Shown: in pieces, positions 27,974 through 37,432 of the stretch
How positions within the stretch are numbered: the stretch's first letter is position 1
Layout of the letters: every line of letters starts with the position of its first letter
DNA from: Cyclobacteriaceae bacterium
Lineage (GTDB): Bacteria > Bacteroidota > Bacteroidia > Cytophagales > Cyclobacteriaceae
Direction of reading: 5' to 3'
Assembly: GCA_019638355.1 (NCBI GenBank)
Contig: JAHBTY010000005.1
Span: forward strand, 248,001 to 312,000
DNA length: 64,000 bases
The notes under the pieces: model-generated
The model's input: the letters and a program-made list of their open reading frames with translations, nothing else
What the model was told of the DNA's origin: nothing
Database searches by the model: none
Made by a program: the position numbers and the translations under genes

Positions 27974-30889
27974 TTAAAATCCAACGTTAACTCCAATTGT
28001 AAATGTACGTGCAAAGAAATAGGTATTTCTTCTATCGACACCCGTTATCAAAGGATTGTTATTATCCTCCGGATCGCCAAAAACAGGCTCAGGATCAATT
28101 CCAGTATATTTGGTAAGTACAAATGCATTTTGCACAGTTGTATAAAACCTAACGTTTCTGAAACTATTGGAATTAGGTAGATTAAGTCTATATCCAAGTG
28201 TTATATTATCCAACTTTAGAAAATCAGCTTTTTCTACATACAAAGAGCTATACTTTGCTTCTGTTAAGCCAGCAACTGCCTTGCTTGTAATAACACGATT
28301 GTATGAGTTAATAGCTCCGGGATCTAACGGTTCATAAAAACCACGGAATTGGTTTATTAAACTATGGCCAAATGCACCCCTGAAAAACACATTTAAATCC
28401 CAGTTTTTATAATTCAATTGGTTAGTCCAACCTATTTCCATAGTTGGAAAAGCCTTGCCAAGCTCTTTAAAGTCAGCATCGGCAAGTAGGGCTTGACTAG
28501 CATCACCTTTAATAACCCCATCTCCGTTTAGGTCTTTAAATACTACCTTACCATTAATTCCATCAATCTGAACCCGGTCAAATACAGGCCCCCAAATTGT
28601 TCCTAATTTCTTTCCAACCTCAACTAAGTTAAAGGGCGTTCCATTTTGACCTGGCGAACCAAAGTTTCCTGTAATAAAGCGGGTATTGAAAAATTCAGTT
28701 AATTCAGTTGAATTGGTACTTAAGACAACGCCAGGATTCCATTTCACCTGACCTATATTAACTGCATTATAATTCAATGCTACTTCAAGTCCTTTGGCAC
28801 GCAAGGCTCCAACATTTTCAAACCTCCTACCCGAAACGAATACCGCTACGTCCACGTCTCGTTCCAGAATAAAATCTTTGATGTTCCGAACAAAGAAATC
28901 GACTGAACCGGTAAGCTTACCACCAATACCAAAGTCGATTCCTATATTAGTTTCTTCTTTTTGTTCCCACTTCAAATCTGGGTTTGCGTTACGTGCAAAA
29001 TTGGTGGTATAGTTGTTTCGATTAAATGTGTATAAATCTTGGGCAAGACCTGATGCAGTAGGAAGTGAACCAGTAACTCCAAACCCCGCACGAAATTTTA
29101 ATAAATTAACATTTGGAATTTCCACATATTTAGCGATATCAACGCCTAATCCGAAAGCAGGAAAAACACCCCATTGGTTATTTTCACCGAGTTTTGTCGA
29201 ACCTTCGCGTCTTACAGAAGCATTAAAGTATATGCCTTTGTCAAAGGTTAAATTAGCTCGACCAAAAAAGGCAATAATTCTATTATCAGGACTTTGAATG
29301 CTGCTAACATTCGGTCGAGTACCACCTAAGGTAAAGTCCGATGCCTGCTCAAGTTGGTTGTATCCAAGTTGATCATTTTGGAAGCCTCCAGCCTCTATAA
29401 ATATTTCTTCGTAATTGTCTTGTTGAAAGGAGTAACCAGCAGTTACATCTAAATTAATCTTTCCAAACTCTTTCTGATAAGTACCCCAACCCTCAAATAA
29501 TGTAAAATCAGATTCAGATGTGAATCTGCGCGCCAAGCCTTTTCTATTCAAGCCTACAAAGAAGGAATTCCTTGAAAAGTAAGTACCATTGAAATTATTT
29601 TCGAATTGGCGAGCAAAGTTTGCCGTTAAAGTAAGATTCTCCAGAACACTGTAATCAACTCTCGCACTGTAATTAATCGTTTTGCGTTTTCCATCTGCTA
29701 TATTCTGTTCCAGAATGGCAACTGGATTGAAGTTATCGAACAATATAGCTTGATAAAAATCCCCATTTGGGAACCTAACCGGAGCTGTAGGATTAAATAG
29801 AACAGCATAGCGAAGTGCCTCGTTAAACGAAAAATCACTTCTCCTATCTGTAGATGAAAAGCCAAAGTCAAATTTCAACTTGTTGTCAAATGCACTGTGA
29901 GACAAATTAGCACGAACATTCACTTGATCAAATCCTGATTTCCTGAGAATTCCATTTACATTTCTGTAATTTAATGATGCACGGAATGAAGTGCTTTGAG
30001 TACCAGAAGCTATTGCTAAGTTATGAACATTTGAAATTCCTGTTTGTGTAACTTCATCCTGCCAATCAGTTACCGAACCTAAATCATTACCTCCCGCAGC
30101 AACATACTCACTTGCGGTCATTACTGGTTGTCGTCTTGATACCTGATCTGCGGCAACATAACCGTTATAGTCAACTGTTGCCTTTCCTTTTGAACCCCGC
30201 TTGGTAGTTACTAATATAACACCAGCTGAGCCCCTGCTCCCATAAATGGCAGCAGCAGAACCATCTTTTAAGACGTTAATTGATTCTATATCGTTGGGGT
30301 CAACATTGTCCAATGAAGCACCAAGTACACCATCAATGACAATTAAGGGTTGTGAATTCGATCCGATTGTTGAAATCCCACGAAGTCTAAAGGTTGCTGA
30401 TGAATTAGGATTACCTCCTCTATTATAAATACTTAAACCAGGAACTTTACCCTGAAGTAGTTGCCTTGGATCGTTAACATTTCCTCGATTGAACTGATCT
30501 GCAGAAAGCGCTACTACCGACCCAGTGATCTCTTTTTTGTCCTGACTTCCATATCCTACAACCACAACCTCACTCAGAGCTGTGACATCGGATTGCAAAG
30601 CCACATTGAGAATGCTTTGTCCACCAACCGTAACCTCTTGTGCTGCATACCCCACAAAAGAAAACACCAATGTAGCATTGGCACCTACATTGATTCTAAA
30701 ATTTCCGTCTGAATCAGTAACGGTTCCATTGGATGTACCCTTTTCAAGCACATTCACGCCTGGAATTCCCGAGCCATCATCGGCAGCGGTTACCTTACCT
30801 GTTACGGCTTGTTGAGCGAAACTTGTTAAAGCTCCGAAAATCAACGCAACCGTAAGGCACCTGCGAACTAACAGATACAATTTAATCAT
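27974..30889 (-). CDS. SusC/RagA-family TonB-dependent outer-membrane transporter
   Basis: The 971-residue protein has a signal peptide ending near LTSFAQQ. An N-terminal carboxypeptidase-regulatory-like domain follows (about 27-105, VTGKVTAADDGSGIPGVNV). Next come the SusC linker motif EVVVVGYGSQ, a plug domain (PLIVIDGVLG, VLKDGSAAAIYGSRGSAGVI), and a 22-stranded barrel ending in the aromatic terminus FTIGVNVGF. It imports a ligand across the outer membrane with TonB energy and pairs with the SusD encoded 18 bp downstream. The barrel is at the short end for SusC proteins. Confidence 0.95.
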   Translation of the reverse strand: MIKLYLLVRRCLTVALIFGALTSFAQQAVTGKVTAADDGSGIPGVNVLEKGTSNGTVTDSDGNFRINVGANATLVFSFVGYAAQEVTVGGQSILNVALQSDVTALSEVVVVGYGSQDKKEITGSVVALSADQFNRGNVNDPRQLLQGKVPGLSIYNRGGNPNSSATFRLRGISTIGSNSQPLIVIDGVLGASLDNVDPNDIESINVLKDGSAAAIYGSRGSAGVILVTTKRGSKGKATVDYNGYVAADQVSRRQPVMTASEYVAAGGNDLGSVTDWQDEVTQTGISNVHNLAIASGTQSTSFRASLNYRNVNGILRKSGFDQVNVRANLSHSAFDNKLKFDFGFSSTDRRSDFSFNEALRYAVLFNPTAPVRFPNGDFYQAILFDNFNPVAILEQNIADGKRKTINYSARVDYSVLENLTLTANFARQFENNFNGTYFSRNSFFVGLNRKGLARRFTSESDFTLFEGWGTYQKEFGKINLDVTAGYSFQQDNYEEIFIEAGGFQNDQLGYNQLEQASDFTLGGTRPNVSSIQSPDNRIIAFFGRANLTFDKGIYFNASVRREGSTKLGENNQWGVFPAFGLGVDIAKYVEIPNVNLLKFRAGFGVTGSLPTASGLAQDLYTFNRNNYTTNFARNANPDLKWEQKEETNIGIDFGIGGKLTGSVDFFVRNIKDFILERDVDVAVFVSGRRFENVGALRAKGLEVALNYNAVNIGQVKWNPGVVLSTNSTELTEFFNTRFITGNFGSPGQNGTPFNLVEVGKKLGTIWGPVFDRVQIDGINGKVVFKDLNGDGVIKGDASQALLADADFKELGKAFPTMEIGWTNQLNYKNWDLNVFFRGAFGHSLINQFRGFYEPLDPGAINSYNRVITSKAVAGLTEAKYSSLYVEKADFLKLDNITLGYRLNLPNSNSFRNVRFYTTVQNAFVLTKYTGIDPEPVFGDPEDNNNPLITGVDRRNTYFFARTFTIGVNVGF

Positions 30890-30936
30890 GATTAATTGTT
30901 TTAGGGTTTTTAATTGTTGTTTAAGAGTTCTTTTTA

Positions 30937-30967
30937 AAAATCTAATTTGTTAATTGCATGCAATTAA
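30937..30967 (-). promoter_or_regulatory. 18-bp perfect palindrome and possible promoter upstream of susC
   Basis: TTAATTGCATGCAATTAA (30950-30967) is a perfect 18-bp palindrome, 61 bp before the susC start. On the minus strand TAGATTTT (30944-30937), one mismatch from TAnnTTTG, lies just downstream. The palindrome would therefore cover the -33 region, a position suited to an operator. Confidence 0.5.
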
Positions 30968-31054
30968 AAAACTCGATTTTCATTCAATATTACCGTGTTT
31001 TTAACAGTAATCAAGCAACAACCTTTAAAAACAAGAAAGAATTTGTCGGAAACG

Positions 31055-31076
31055 AGTGCACAAACGTTTGCATTAA
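31055..31076 (+). promoter_or_regulatory. LacI-type operator upstream of the lacI-family gene
   Basis: CACAAACGTTTGCA around the perfect core palindrome CAAACGTTTG (31061-31070) matches the LacI-family operator pattern TGnAAACGTTTnCA at nearly all positions. It lies 46 bp before the regulator start codon and about 170 bp from the susC start, suggesting autoregulation and possible control of the divergent susC operon. Confidence 0.6.
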
Positions 31077-31116
31077 CTTAAATTGTTTGAAATTTTTCTA
31101 AAAACGAAGTTGTCCT

Positions 31117-32166
31117 ATGAAATTTAACCAGGTAACTATTAAAGACATTGCCCGCGAACTGGGTATCTCGCCATCAACCGTTTCAAGGGCCTTAAAAGAC
31201 CATCCGGACATTAGTGTGCAAACAAAAAAAGCAGTTAACGAACTGGCCGATAAGCTTAACTACCAACCCAACATAGTTGCGCTTAACCTTCGTCAGAAAA
31301 AAACCAATACAATAGGCGTAATCATTCCGGAAATTGTACACTTTTTCTTTTCTACAGTTATTAGCGGAATTGAAGATGTAGCTTACACGGCCGGCTACAA
31401 CGTAATCCTGGCCCAATCCAACGAATCGTACCAGCGTGAACTTACTGATATGAAGGCCCTATTCAACAGCCGGGTGGATGGGATGCTCATCTCTATTTCG
31501 CGCGAAACCACCAACTTCGATCACATTGAAAGCATCATTTCCAAGGGGGTACCTATTGTTTTTTACGACCGCATGTATAACAGCCCCTCAAGCAGCAAAG
31601 TAATTGTAGATGATTATGCCGGAGCAAAAGAAGGCGTTACCCACCTGATAGAGCAAGGCTGCAAACGAATTGCCCATCTTAACGGATCACCAAACCTGAT
31701 CATCAGCATCGATCGTCTGCGCGGATACAAAGATGCATTGGAAGAAAACGGTCTGAAATACGATGAGAGCCTGGTTATTAGCGTACCCTCCGGTACGTTT
31801 GAAGAAGGAAAACGAGGAATGAACAAACTGCTAAATCAAAATCCGCTACCCGATGCTGTTTTCGCGGGTAACGATCCGATGGCAATGGGTGCCATGGTGG
31901 CCATAAAGGAAAAAGGCCTAAAGATTCCACAAGATATTGCATTACTTGGCTTTAGTAACTGGTTTTTTGGCGAGTTAATGGAGCCTTCTCTTACTTCTAT
32001 CGACCAACCTGGCTTTGAAATGGGGCAGGAAGCAGCACGTTTGCTTATCCGCCAGATCGAAATGAAAGACAAAGAGGATTTTGAACCCGAACCTGAAACA
32101 AAAATCCTGAAAACTAAACTGGTTATTCGAAATTCCTCTCTAAAGAAACAAGCTAAGAAAAAATAA
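31117..32166 (+). CDS. LacI-family transcriptional regulator
   Basis: The 349-residue regulator has an N-terminal helix-turn-helix (residues 7-32, TIKDIARELGISPSTVSRAL) with the hinge helix near LNYQPNIVALNL. A periplasmic-binding-protein-like sugar domain follows to the C-terminus (VIIPEIVHFFFSTVISGIED, DAVFAGNDPMAMGAM, SIDQPGFEMG). It should sense a sugar or sugar phosphate and act at the operator 46 bp upstream. Adjacent alpha-glucosidase, transporter and SusCD genes are its likely regulon. The protein ends in a lysine-rich tail. Confidence 0.94.
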   Translation: MKFNQVTIKDIARELGISPSTVSRALKDHPDISVQTKKAVNELADKLNYQPNIVALNLRQKKTNTIGVIIPEIVHFFFSTVISGIEDVAYTAGYNVILAQSNESYQRELTDMKALFNSRVDGMLISISRETTNFDHIESIISKGVPIVFYDRMYNSPSSSKVIVDDYAGAKEGVTHLIEQGCKRIAHLNGSPNLIISIDRLRGYKDALEENGLKYDESLVISVPSGTFEEGKRGMNKLLNQNPLPDAVFAGNDPMAMGAMVAIKEKGLKIPQDIALLGFSNWFFGELMEPSLTSIDQPGFEMGQEAARLLIRQIEMKDKEDFEPEPETKILKTKLVIRNSSLKKQAKKK

Positions 32167-32178
32167 TCGGTTTAAAGA

Positions 32179-32232
32179 AGTAAGCGTTAAAGCCAATATT
32201 TTAATTTAAGGCTTCTAACGCTTACTATTTTT
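32179..32232 (+). terminator. Strong hairpin with U-tract between lacI gene and GH31 gene
   Basis: AGTAAGCGTTA (32179-32189) pairs with TAACGCTTACT (32216-32226), extended inward by AAGCC/GGCTT with a one-base bulge, and is followed by ATTTTT. It looks like an intrinsic terminator for the regulator gene, but it ends only 2 bp before the GH31 ATG and so occupies the whole leader of that gene. Confidence 0.75.
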
Positions 32233-32234
32233 AA

Positions 32235-34634
32235 ATGACTCCTACCCTACACGCAAGCACAAGCCAAAGTATTGGAACATTAGTTTCTTTTAACCGAACC
32301 AACACCGGTATTGCTGGCACTACCTCGCTCGGCAATTTTCAGGTTGCGGTTTACAACAATTCCATTTTTAGAATAAGCATTTCAAAAGTCACATTTGAAG
32401 ACTTTTCATACGCGGTGGTTGGCACACCTCAACCTACAAACCTCACAATTGATGAAGTTGATACCGCCATCATCATAACAACCGCATTAGCCCGCTTAGT
32501 CATATCCAAAAATCCGGTCCGCTTTTCATTGCAAACACGCGATGGCCGAACTATTAATGAAGACGATACTTTTGGTACCGCCTGGAATGGCGAACAGGTA
32601 ACAACTTATAAAAAGTTACAACCCGGTGAACGCTTCATTGGCCTTGGCGAAAAAACCGGTGGCCTTGATCGCAAAGGTCATGCATACCAAAACTGGAACT
32701 CCGATGCGTACGGTTATCATTCCAGCTCCGACCCGTTGTATTGCTCTACACCATTTTATATAGGTGTACACAATAACCTTGTGTATGGAGTATTCTTTGA
32801 TAACAGCTATAAAAGTTTCTTCAACTTTGGCGCTTCCAACAATCGCTTTGCTTCATTCTCGGCCGATGCCGGAGAAATGACCTACTATCTGATCCATGCA
32901 GTAACTGTATCCGAAATCATTCAACACTATACCTTCCTTACGGGAAGAATGGAACTCCCTCCGCTATGGAGCATTGGTTATCAACAATGTCGGTACAGCT
33001 ATTATCCCGACAAGGAGGTAATGACAGTTGCCAAAACTTTTCGCGATAAAGATATTCCGGCCGATGCCATTGTATTTGATATCCACTACATGGATAAGTA
33101 CAAAATCTTTACCTGGGATTCCAAAAACTTCTCCAATCCAAAAGCTTTAATTGATTACCTGAAACAACAGGGTTTTAATGTAGTAGTTATGTGCGATCCG
33201 GGTATTAAAGTTGAGCCCGGTTACAACACGTATGATAACGGTGTAAAGGAAGATGTATTCATCAAATATCCTGATGGCGAAAACTATCAGGGCCAGGTGT
33301 GGCCCGGTTGGTGTCACTTCCCTGACTTTACCAAACCTGCAACCCGCACCTGGTGGACAGAGCAATTCAAAGATTACGTAGCACTTGGCGTGGAAGGTTT
33401 TTGGAACGATATGAATGAGATTGCTACCTGGGGCCATTCGTTACCCGAAAACCTGGAATTTGATTTTGAAGGTGCAAAAGCTACAACCCGAAGAGGCAGG
33501 AATATCTATGGCTTTCAAATGGCACGCAGCACGTACGAAGGCACCAAAAAATTATTAAAAGGTAAACGACCGTTTAACCTTACCCGCTCTGGTTTTTCAG
33601 GTGTGCAACGCTACGCAGCCGTATGGACAGGCGATAACGTAAGCTATGATGAGCATATGTTACTGGGTGTACGGTTGGTTAATAGCATGGGCTTAACCGG
33701 AATTGCTTTTGCAGGTTACGATGCCGGTGGTTTTGTGGGCGATGCCAACATCAAACTTTTTGCACGGTGGATTTCCATTGCAGCCCTCTCCCCTTTCTTC
33801 CGAGCGCACACCATGATTAACACACGCGATAGCGAGCCGTGGAGTTATGGTGAAGAAGTTGAAAACATTTGTCGCAACTATATCAAGTTCCGGTATCAGT
33901 TAATGCCTTATATCTATTCATTATTTTATGACGCCTCGCAAACGGGTATGCCGGTACAGCGATCGCTTGCCATTAACTACACACACGATCAGGTTATCTA
34001 CAGCGGATTATATCATAACCAATACTTATTTGGCCCATCTATTCTGGTTGCCCCGGTTGAGAGCAATAAGGAGTTATTAAAAATTTACTTCCCCGAAGGC
34101 ACCTGGTACGACTTATATACCGGTAAACAATGGAACGGAAATCAAGAAGCCATAATTGAATCTCCCATTCATAAACTTCCGGTGTTTGTAAAAGCAGGAA
34201 GTGTATTACCTATGCGCCCCGCCCAGGCTCATGCAGGCATTATTGCTACAGAATTAGCGCTTCATATTTATTGCGGAAGCGAGTCAAGTGAATTTTTGCT
34301 GTATAGCGATGATGGTTCAACGTTTCAATATCAGCAAGGTGAATTCTCAACACGCTTGATTCAAAGTTTTGGATCACAAAACAAAGTCATCTTCGCGAAA
34401 GCAGCAGGCGCATATAAAACATCGTATCAAAAACTGAAGCTTGTTTTACATGGTTCACATGCTGATACAATTTCTATTAATGGAAATAGGATTGCACTTA
34501 CGCAAAGTCAGCATTCATTCTTTGCACCATTAGAAAAGTACGATCCAATAAACGAACCCGACTCGATGGGCGAAGAAACGATTCGTTTTGTTGAAATTGA
34601 TTATACCGATGACCAGTTAGAAATACGTTGGTAA
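32235..34634 (+). CDS. GH31 alpha-glucosidase
   Basis: The 799-residue protein has an N-terminal beta-sandwich, then a TIM barrel with catalytic nucleophile D392 in GFWNDMNEIATWG and acid/base D467 in WTGDNVSYDEHM. C-terminal beta domains carry FGPSILVAPVE and the DDGSTFQYQQGEFSTR segment of GH31 family members. No signal peptide is evident, so it may act in the cytoplasm on imported oligosaccharides and release glucose from alpha-1,4 or alpha-1,6 links. It is followed after 12 bp by an MFS transporter. The start at 32235 is supported by the barrel-preceding domain length. Confidence 0.92.
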   Translation: MTPTLHASTSQSIGTLVSFNRTNTGIAGTTSLGNFQVAVYNNSIFRISISKVTFEDFSYAVVGTPQPTNLTIDEVDTAIIITTALARLVISKNPVRFSLQTRDGRTINEDDTFGTAWNGEQVTTYKKLQPGERFIGLGEKTGGLDRKGHAYQNWNSDAYGYHSSSDPLYCSTPFYIGVHNNLVYGVFFDNSYKSFFNFGASNNRFASFSADAGEMTYYLIHAVTVSEIIQHYTFLTGRMELPPLWSIGYQQCRYSYYPDKEVMTVAKTFRDKDIPADAIVFDIHYMDKYKIFTWDSKNFSNPKALIDYLKQQGFNVVVMCDPGIKVEPGYNTYDNGVKEDVFIKYPDGENYQGQVWPGWCHFPDFTKPATRTWWTEQFKDYVALGVEGFWNDMNEIATWGHSLPENLEFDFEGAKATTRRGRNIYGFQMARSTYEGTKKLLKGKRPFNLTRSGFSGVQRYAAVWTGDNVSYDEHMLLGVRLVNSMGLTGIAFAGYDAGGFVGDANIKLFARWISIAALSPFFRAHTMINTRDSEPWSYGEEVENICRNYIKFRYQLMPYIYSLFYDASQTGMPVQRSLAINYTHDQVIYSGLYHNQYLFGPSILVAPVESNKELLKIYFPEGTWYDLYTGKQWNGNQEAIIESPIHKLPVFVKAGSVLPMRPAQAHAGIIATELALHIYCGSESSEFLLYSDDGSTFQYQQGEFSTRLIQSFGSQNKVIFAKAAGAYKTSYQKLKLVLHGSHADTISINGNRIALTQSQHSFFAPLEKYDPINEPDSMGEETIRFVEIDYTDDQLEIRW

Positions 34635-34646
34635 AAAACTACTCAC

Positions 34647-36158
34647 ATGACACAACAAAAACCGCGTTTATCATTCTGGCAAATCTGGAACATGAGTTTC
34701 GGATTTTTAGGAATTCAATTTGGGTTTGAACTTCAAAACTCTAATGTGAGTAGAATATTTGAAACACTTGGAGCCAACAAAGATGAGATTCCTATTTTAT
34801 GGATTGCCGCACCGTTAACTGGTCTGTTGGTTCAACCAATTATCGGATATATCAGTGATAGGACTTGGCATCCTTACTGGGGCCGGAGAAGACCCTTCTT
34901 TTTTATTGGTGCTATTCTCGCAACACTTGCGTTGTTCATCATGCCTAACTCACCAACGCTTTGGGTTGCGGGTGGTATGTTATGGATACTTGATGCTTCT
35001 ATCAATATTTCTATGGAGCCTTTCCGAGCTTTTGTGGGCGATAAATTATCGCCTTCGCAACGAACTGCTGGGTTTGCAATGCAAAGCTTTTTTATTGGAA
35101 CTGGTTCTGTTATTGCTGCCTTGCTACCGTGGATATTTACAAATTGGTTCGACATTAGTAATACAGCTGATAGTGGTACAATTCCCGAATCGGTTAAATG
35201 GTCCTTTTATACCGGGGCATTCGCCTTTTTTGCTGCCGTCATGTACACGGTTTTTACAACGAAGGAATTTCCCCCTGAAAGCATTGAAAAACTTCGTGAA
35301 GAAAATAGAAAAACAAGTTTTCTTGATGGTTTAAAGGAATCATACCAGGGGATATTTAGTATGCCTAAGGCAATGAAGCAACTTGCGTGGGTCCAGTTCT
35401 TTACATGGTTTGCGCTTTTCTCCATGTGGATATATTCAACCAACGCAATAACCACAACCATTTATGATATGAAAATAGAAAGAACTCTGTTTTCAAAGTT
35501 GAAGGAAAATCTTCTTGCTCAAAAGTCCTCATTAAGCGATAAAGACTTCTCCTCATTAAATACGGATTTAGCAGAAATAGATAAGTTTCAAAGTGAGAGC
35601 AACGAAGTTGCATTAACCATCAATCTGGCAAACCATTTTATTAAGATGAGCAACTTGACAACCGATGATAAAAGTACTTTAAAGCGTGTGCAAGAACAAT
35701 ATAATGGAGGCGCTGATTGGTTAGGAGTTTGTTCATCGGTAAGAAATGGAGTTGCAGCCATATTTGCATTTATTATTCCATTAATTGCGCTCAGGCTTGG
35801 GCGAAAGAAAACTCACATGGTATGCTTAATCATCGGTGGATTAGGGCTTATTTCGTTAAACTTCATTACAGAACCATGGACAATTGCTCTTTCAATGGGA
35901 CTGGTAGGTATTGCCTGGGCAAGTATTTTATCAATGCCGTATGCAATACTTTCAGGATCATTACCAGCCAACAAAATGGGTTATTACATGGGTGTGTTCA
36001 ATTTCTTTATTGTAATTCCTCAAATTATTGCTGCAACGTTTCTTGGCTTCTTAACCATTCATGTTTTCTCTGGCAATACCATGTTAACCTTAGTGCTAGG
36101 TGGTACCTTTATGATTTTAGCAGGGTTACTTGCCTTGAGAGTAGAAGATAAAGATTAG
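34647..36158 (+). CDS. MFS sugar transporter (GPH/SLC45-like) with enlarged central loop
   Basis: The 503-residue, about 12-helix transporter is paralogous to the one at 13,051: both share GFLGIQFGFELQ-type starts and the loop GYISDRTWHPYWGRRRPFF. It is about 60 residues longer. The extra part is a hydrophilic, probably helical insertion at about residues 272-355 (KLKENLLAQKSSLSDKDFSS...) between the transmembrane halves. It is likely the inner-membrane importer for the substrate of the preceding GH31 enzyme. The next gene starts 3 bp later. Confidence 0.88.
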   Translation: MTQQKPRLSFWQIWNMSFGFLGIQFGFELQNSNVSRIFETLGANKDEIPILWIAAPLTGLLVQPIIGYISDRTWHPYWGRRRPFFFIGAILATLALFIMPNSPTLWVAGGMLWILDASINISMEPFRAFVGDKLSPSQRTAGFAMQSFFIGTGSVIAALLPWIFTNWFDISNTADSGTIPESVKWSFYTGAFAFFAAVMYTVFTTKEFPPESIEKLREENRKTSFLDGLKESYQGIFSMPKAMKQLAWVQFFTWFALFSMWIYSTNAITTTIYDMKIERTLFSKLKENLLAQKSSLSDKDFSSLNTDLAEIDKFQSESNEVALTINLANHFIKMSNLTTDDKSTLKRVQEQYNGGADWLGVCSSVRNGVAAIFAFIIPLIALRLGRKKTHMVCLIIGGLGLISLNFITEPWTIALSMGLVGIAWASILSMPYAILSGSLPANKMGYYMGVFNFFIVIPQIIAATFLGFLTIHVFSGNTMLTLVLGGTFMILAGLLALRVEDKD

Positions 36159-36161
36159 AAT

Positions 36162-37355
36162 ATGAGAAAACCTCTTGTTCTTTTTATATTACTCTTAACC
36201 TTTTCGCAATCCTCTGCACAAGAGTACGGGAATAGTTTTACACAAACGTTTAATAAGTTAATCTCTGGAGATTCATTAGTAATCGCCACAACACTTGATA
36301 ACCTCTACGGTAACCTAAAGATTCCATTTATTGAAAACGACTCCGTTCTTTTTCTCTATCGCGGAAACGCAACCACCGTAGAATGGATGGGTGATTTTAA
36401 TGGTTGGGGTTACGTTAAAGATTTTCCCAACAAGGGGCAAAAAATTACCAACACCAACATCTGGTATTTGAAATGTAAATTTTCACCCGATGCCCGCCTC
36501 GATTATAAAATTCTGATTGATGGTGTTAACTGGATGATTGACCCAGCCAATAAATTTCAACAATGGTCGGGCGTGGGTGGTGGTAGTCCTAATTCAGAAT
36601 TACGCATGCCGCAGTGGAAGGAAGATTTACTAACTGTTACGCAAACAGAAGTACCCAAAGGCGAACTTATTAGCGATGTATTGATCAACAGCAAATCGTT
36701 AGGGTACCAGGTAACGTATTCGCTTTATCTGCCGCATAACTACAAACAATATGGAGCCATGCCTGTAGCGTATGTTACCGATGGCTACGAATACATGCAT
36801 CAGCAATTGGGCAATATGCCCGCCACACTCGACAACCTGATTCACCAAAAGAAAATACAACCGATTATAACGGTGTTTGTTGATAATCGCGAGCCCGTAA
36901 ACAGAGCCAACAACAGGCGAATGACTGAACTTGCTATGAACACCAAATATCTCGATTTTTTTATAAACGAACTTATTCCGGCCATCCAAATACAATATCC
37001 GGTTAAAGCCGAAGCAAAGAACCGTGCGATAATCGGTACATCCATGGGTGGTCTTACCGCAACTTATTTTGCTTTTACCCGACCCGATGTTTTTGGCCTT
37101 GTCGGAATTCAATCGCCCGCATTTTATACCCGCCCCCAGATTTATAAACTTTGCGAAGGCAATGCCGAAGTACAATTAAAAATATCGATGACTACCGGGT
37201 TGATAAACGATACCAGTGCCGAAAGTCGCAAGCTGGGCGATATACTGAAAGCCAGTAGTTGTGTGTATCAATACCGCGAGGTAAACGAAGGCCACTCGTG
37301 GGGAAACTGGCGCAGGCTGATTGATGATATTCTGATTGACTTGTTTAGCAAGTAG
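36162..37355 (+). CDS. Exported esterase (enterochelin-esterase/feruloyl-esterase fold) with CBM48-like N-terminal domain
   Basis: The 397-residue protein has a signal peptide (residues 1-20, ending SSAQE). An early-set domain follows at about 60-130, with VEWMGDFNGWG, typical of CBM48/E-set modules that bind starch-like glucans. The alpha/beta-hydrolase esterase D domain has nucleophile S294 in IIGTSMGGLTA and a C-terminal catalytic histidine H378 in NEGHSWGNW. It probably removes acyl groups from a polysaccharide or oligosaccharide in the periplasm. It lies 3 bp after the transporter gene in the LacI-GH31 operon. Confidence 0.85.
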   Translation: MRKPLVLFILLLTFSQSSAQEYGNSFTQTFNKLISGDSLVIATTLDNLYGNLKIPFIENDSVLFLYRGNATTVEWMGDFNGWGYVKDFPNKGQKITNTNIWYLKCKFSPDARLDYKILIDGVNWMIDPANKFQQWSGVGGGSPNSELRMPQWKEDLLTVTQTEVPKGELISDVLINSKSLGYQVTYSLYLPHNYKQYGAMPVAYVTDGYEYMHQQLGNMPATLDNLIHQKKIQPIITVFVDNREPVNRANNRRMTELAMNTKYLDFFINELIPAIQIQYPVKAEAKNRAIIGTSMGGLTATYFAFTRPDVFGLVGIQSPAFYTRPQIYKLCEGNAEVQLKISMTTGLINDTSAESRKLGDILKASSCVYQYREVNEGHSWGNWRRLIDDILIDLFSK

Positions 37356-37432
37356 TGTCTTTCGGCACTATTGTTGCCTTATGCTTTATTAGCTAACTTC
37401 AACCCTTTAAAACTATTAAGTTGGCTTACCCC

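Noticed and set aside
37421-37432. TTG start for the lipoprotein gene
   Set aside because: The ATG at 37433 begins a clean lipoprotein signal peptide; the upstream residues add nothing.
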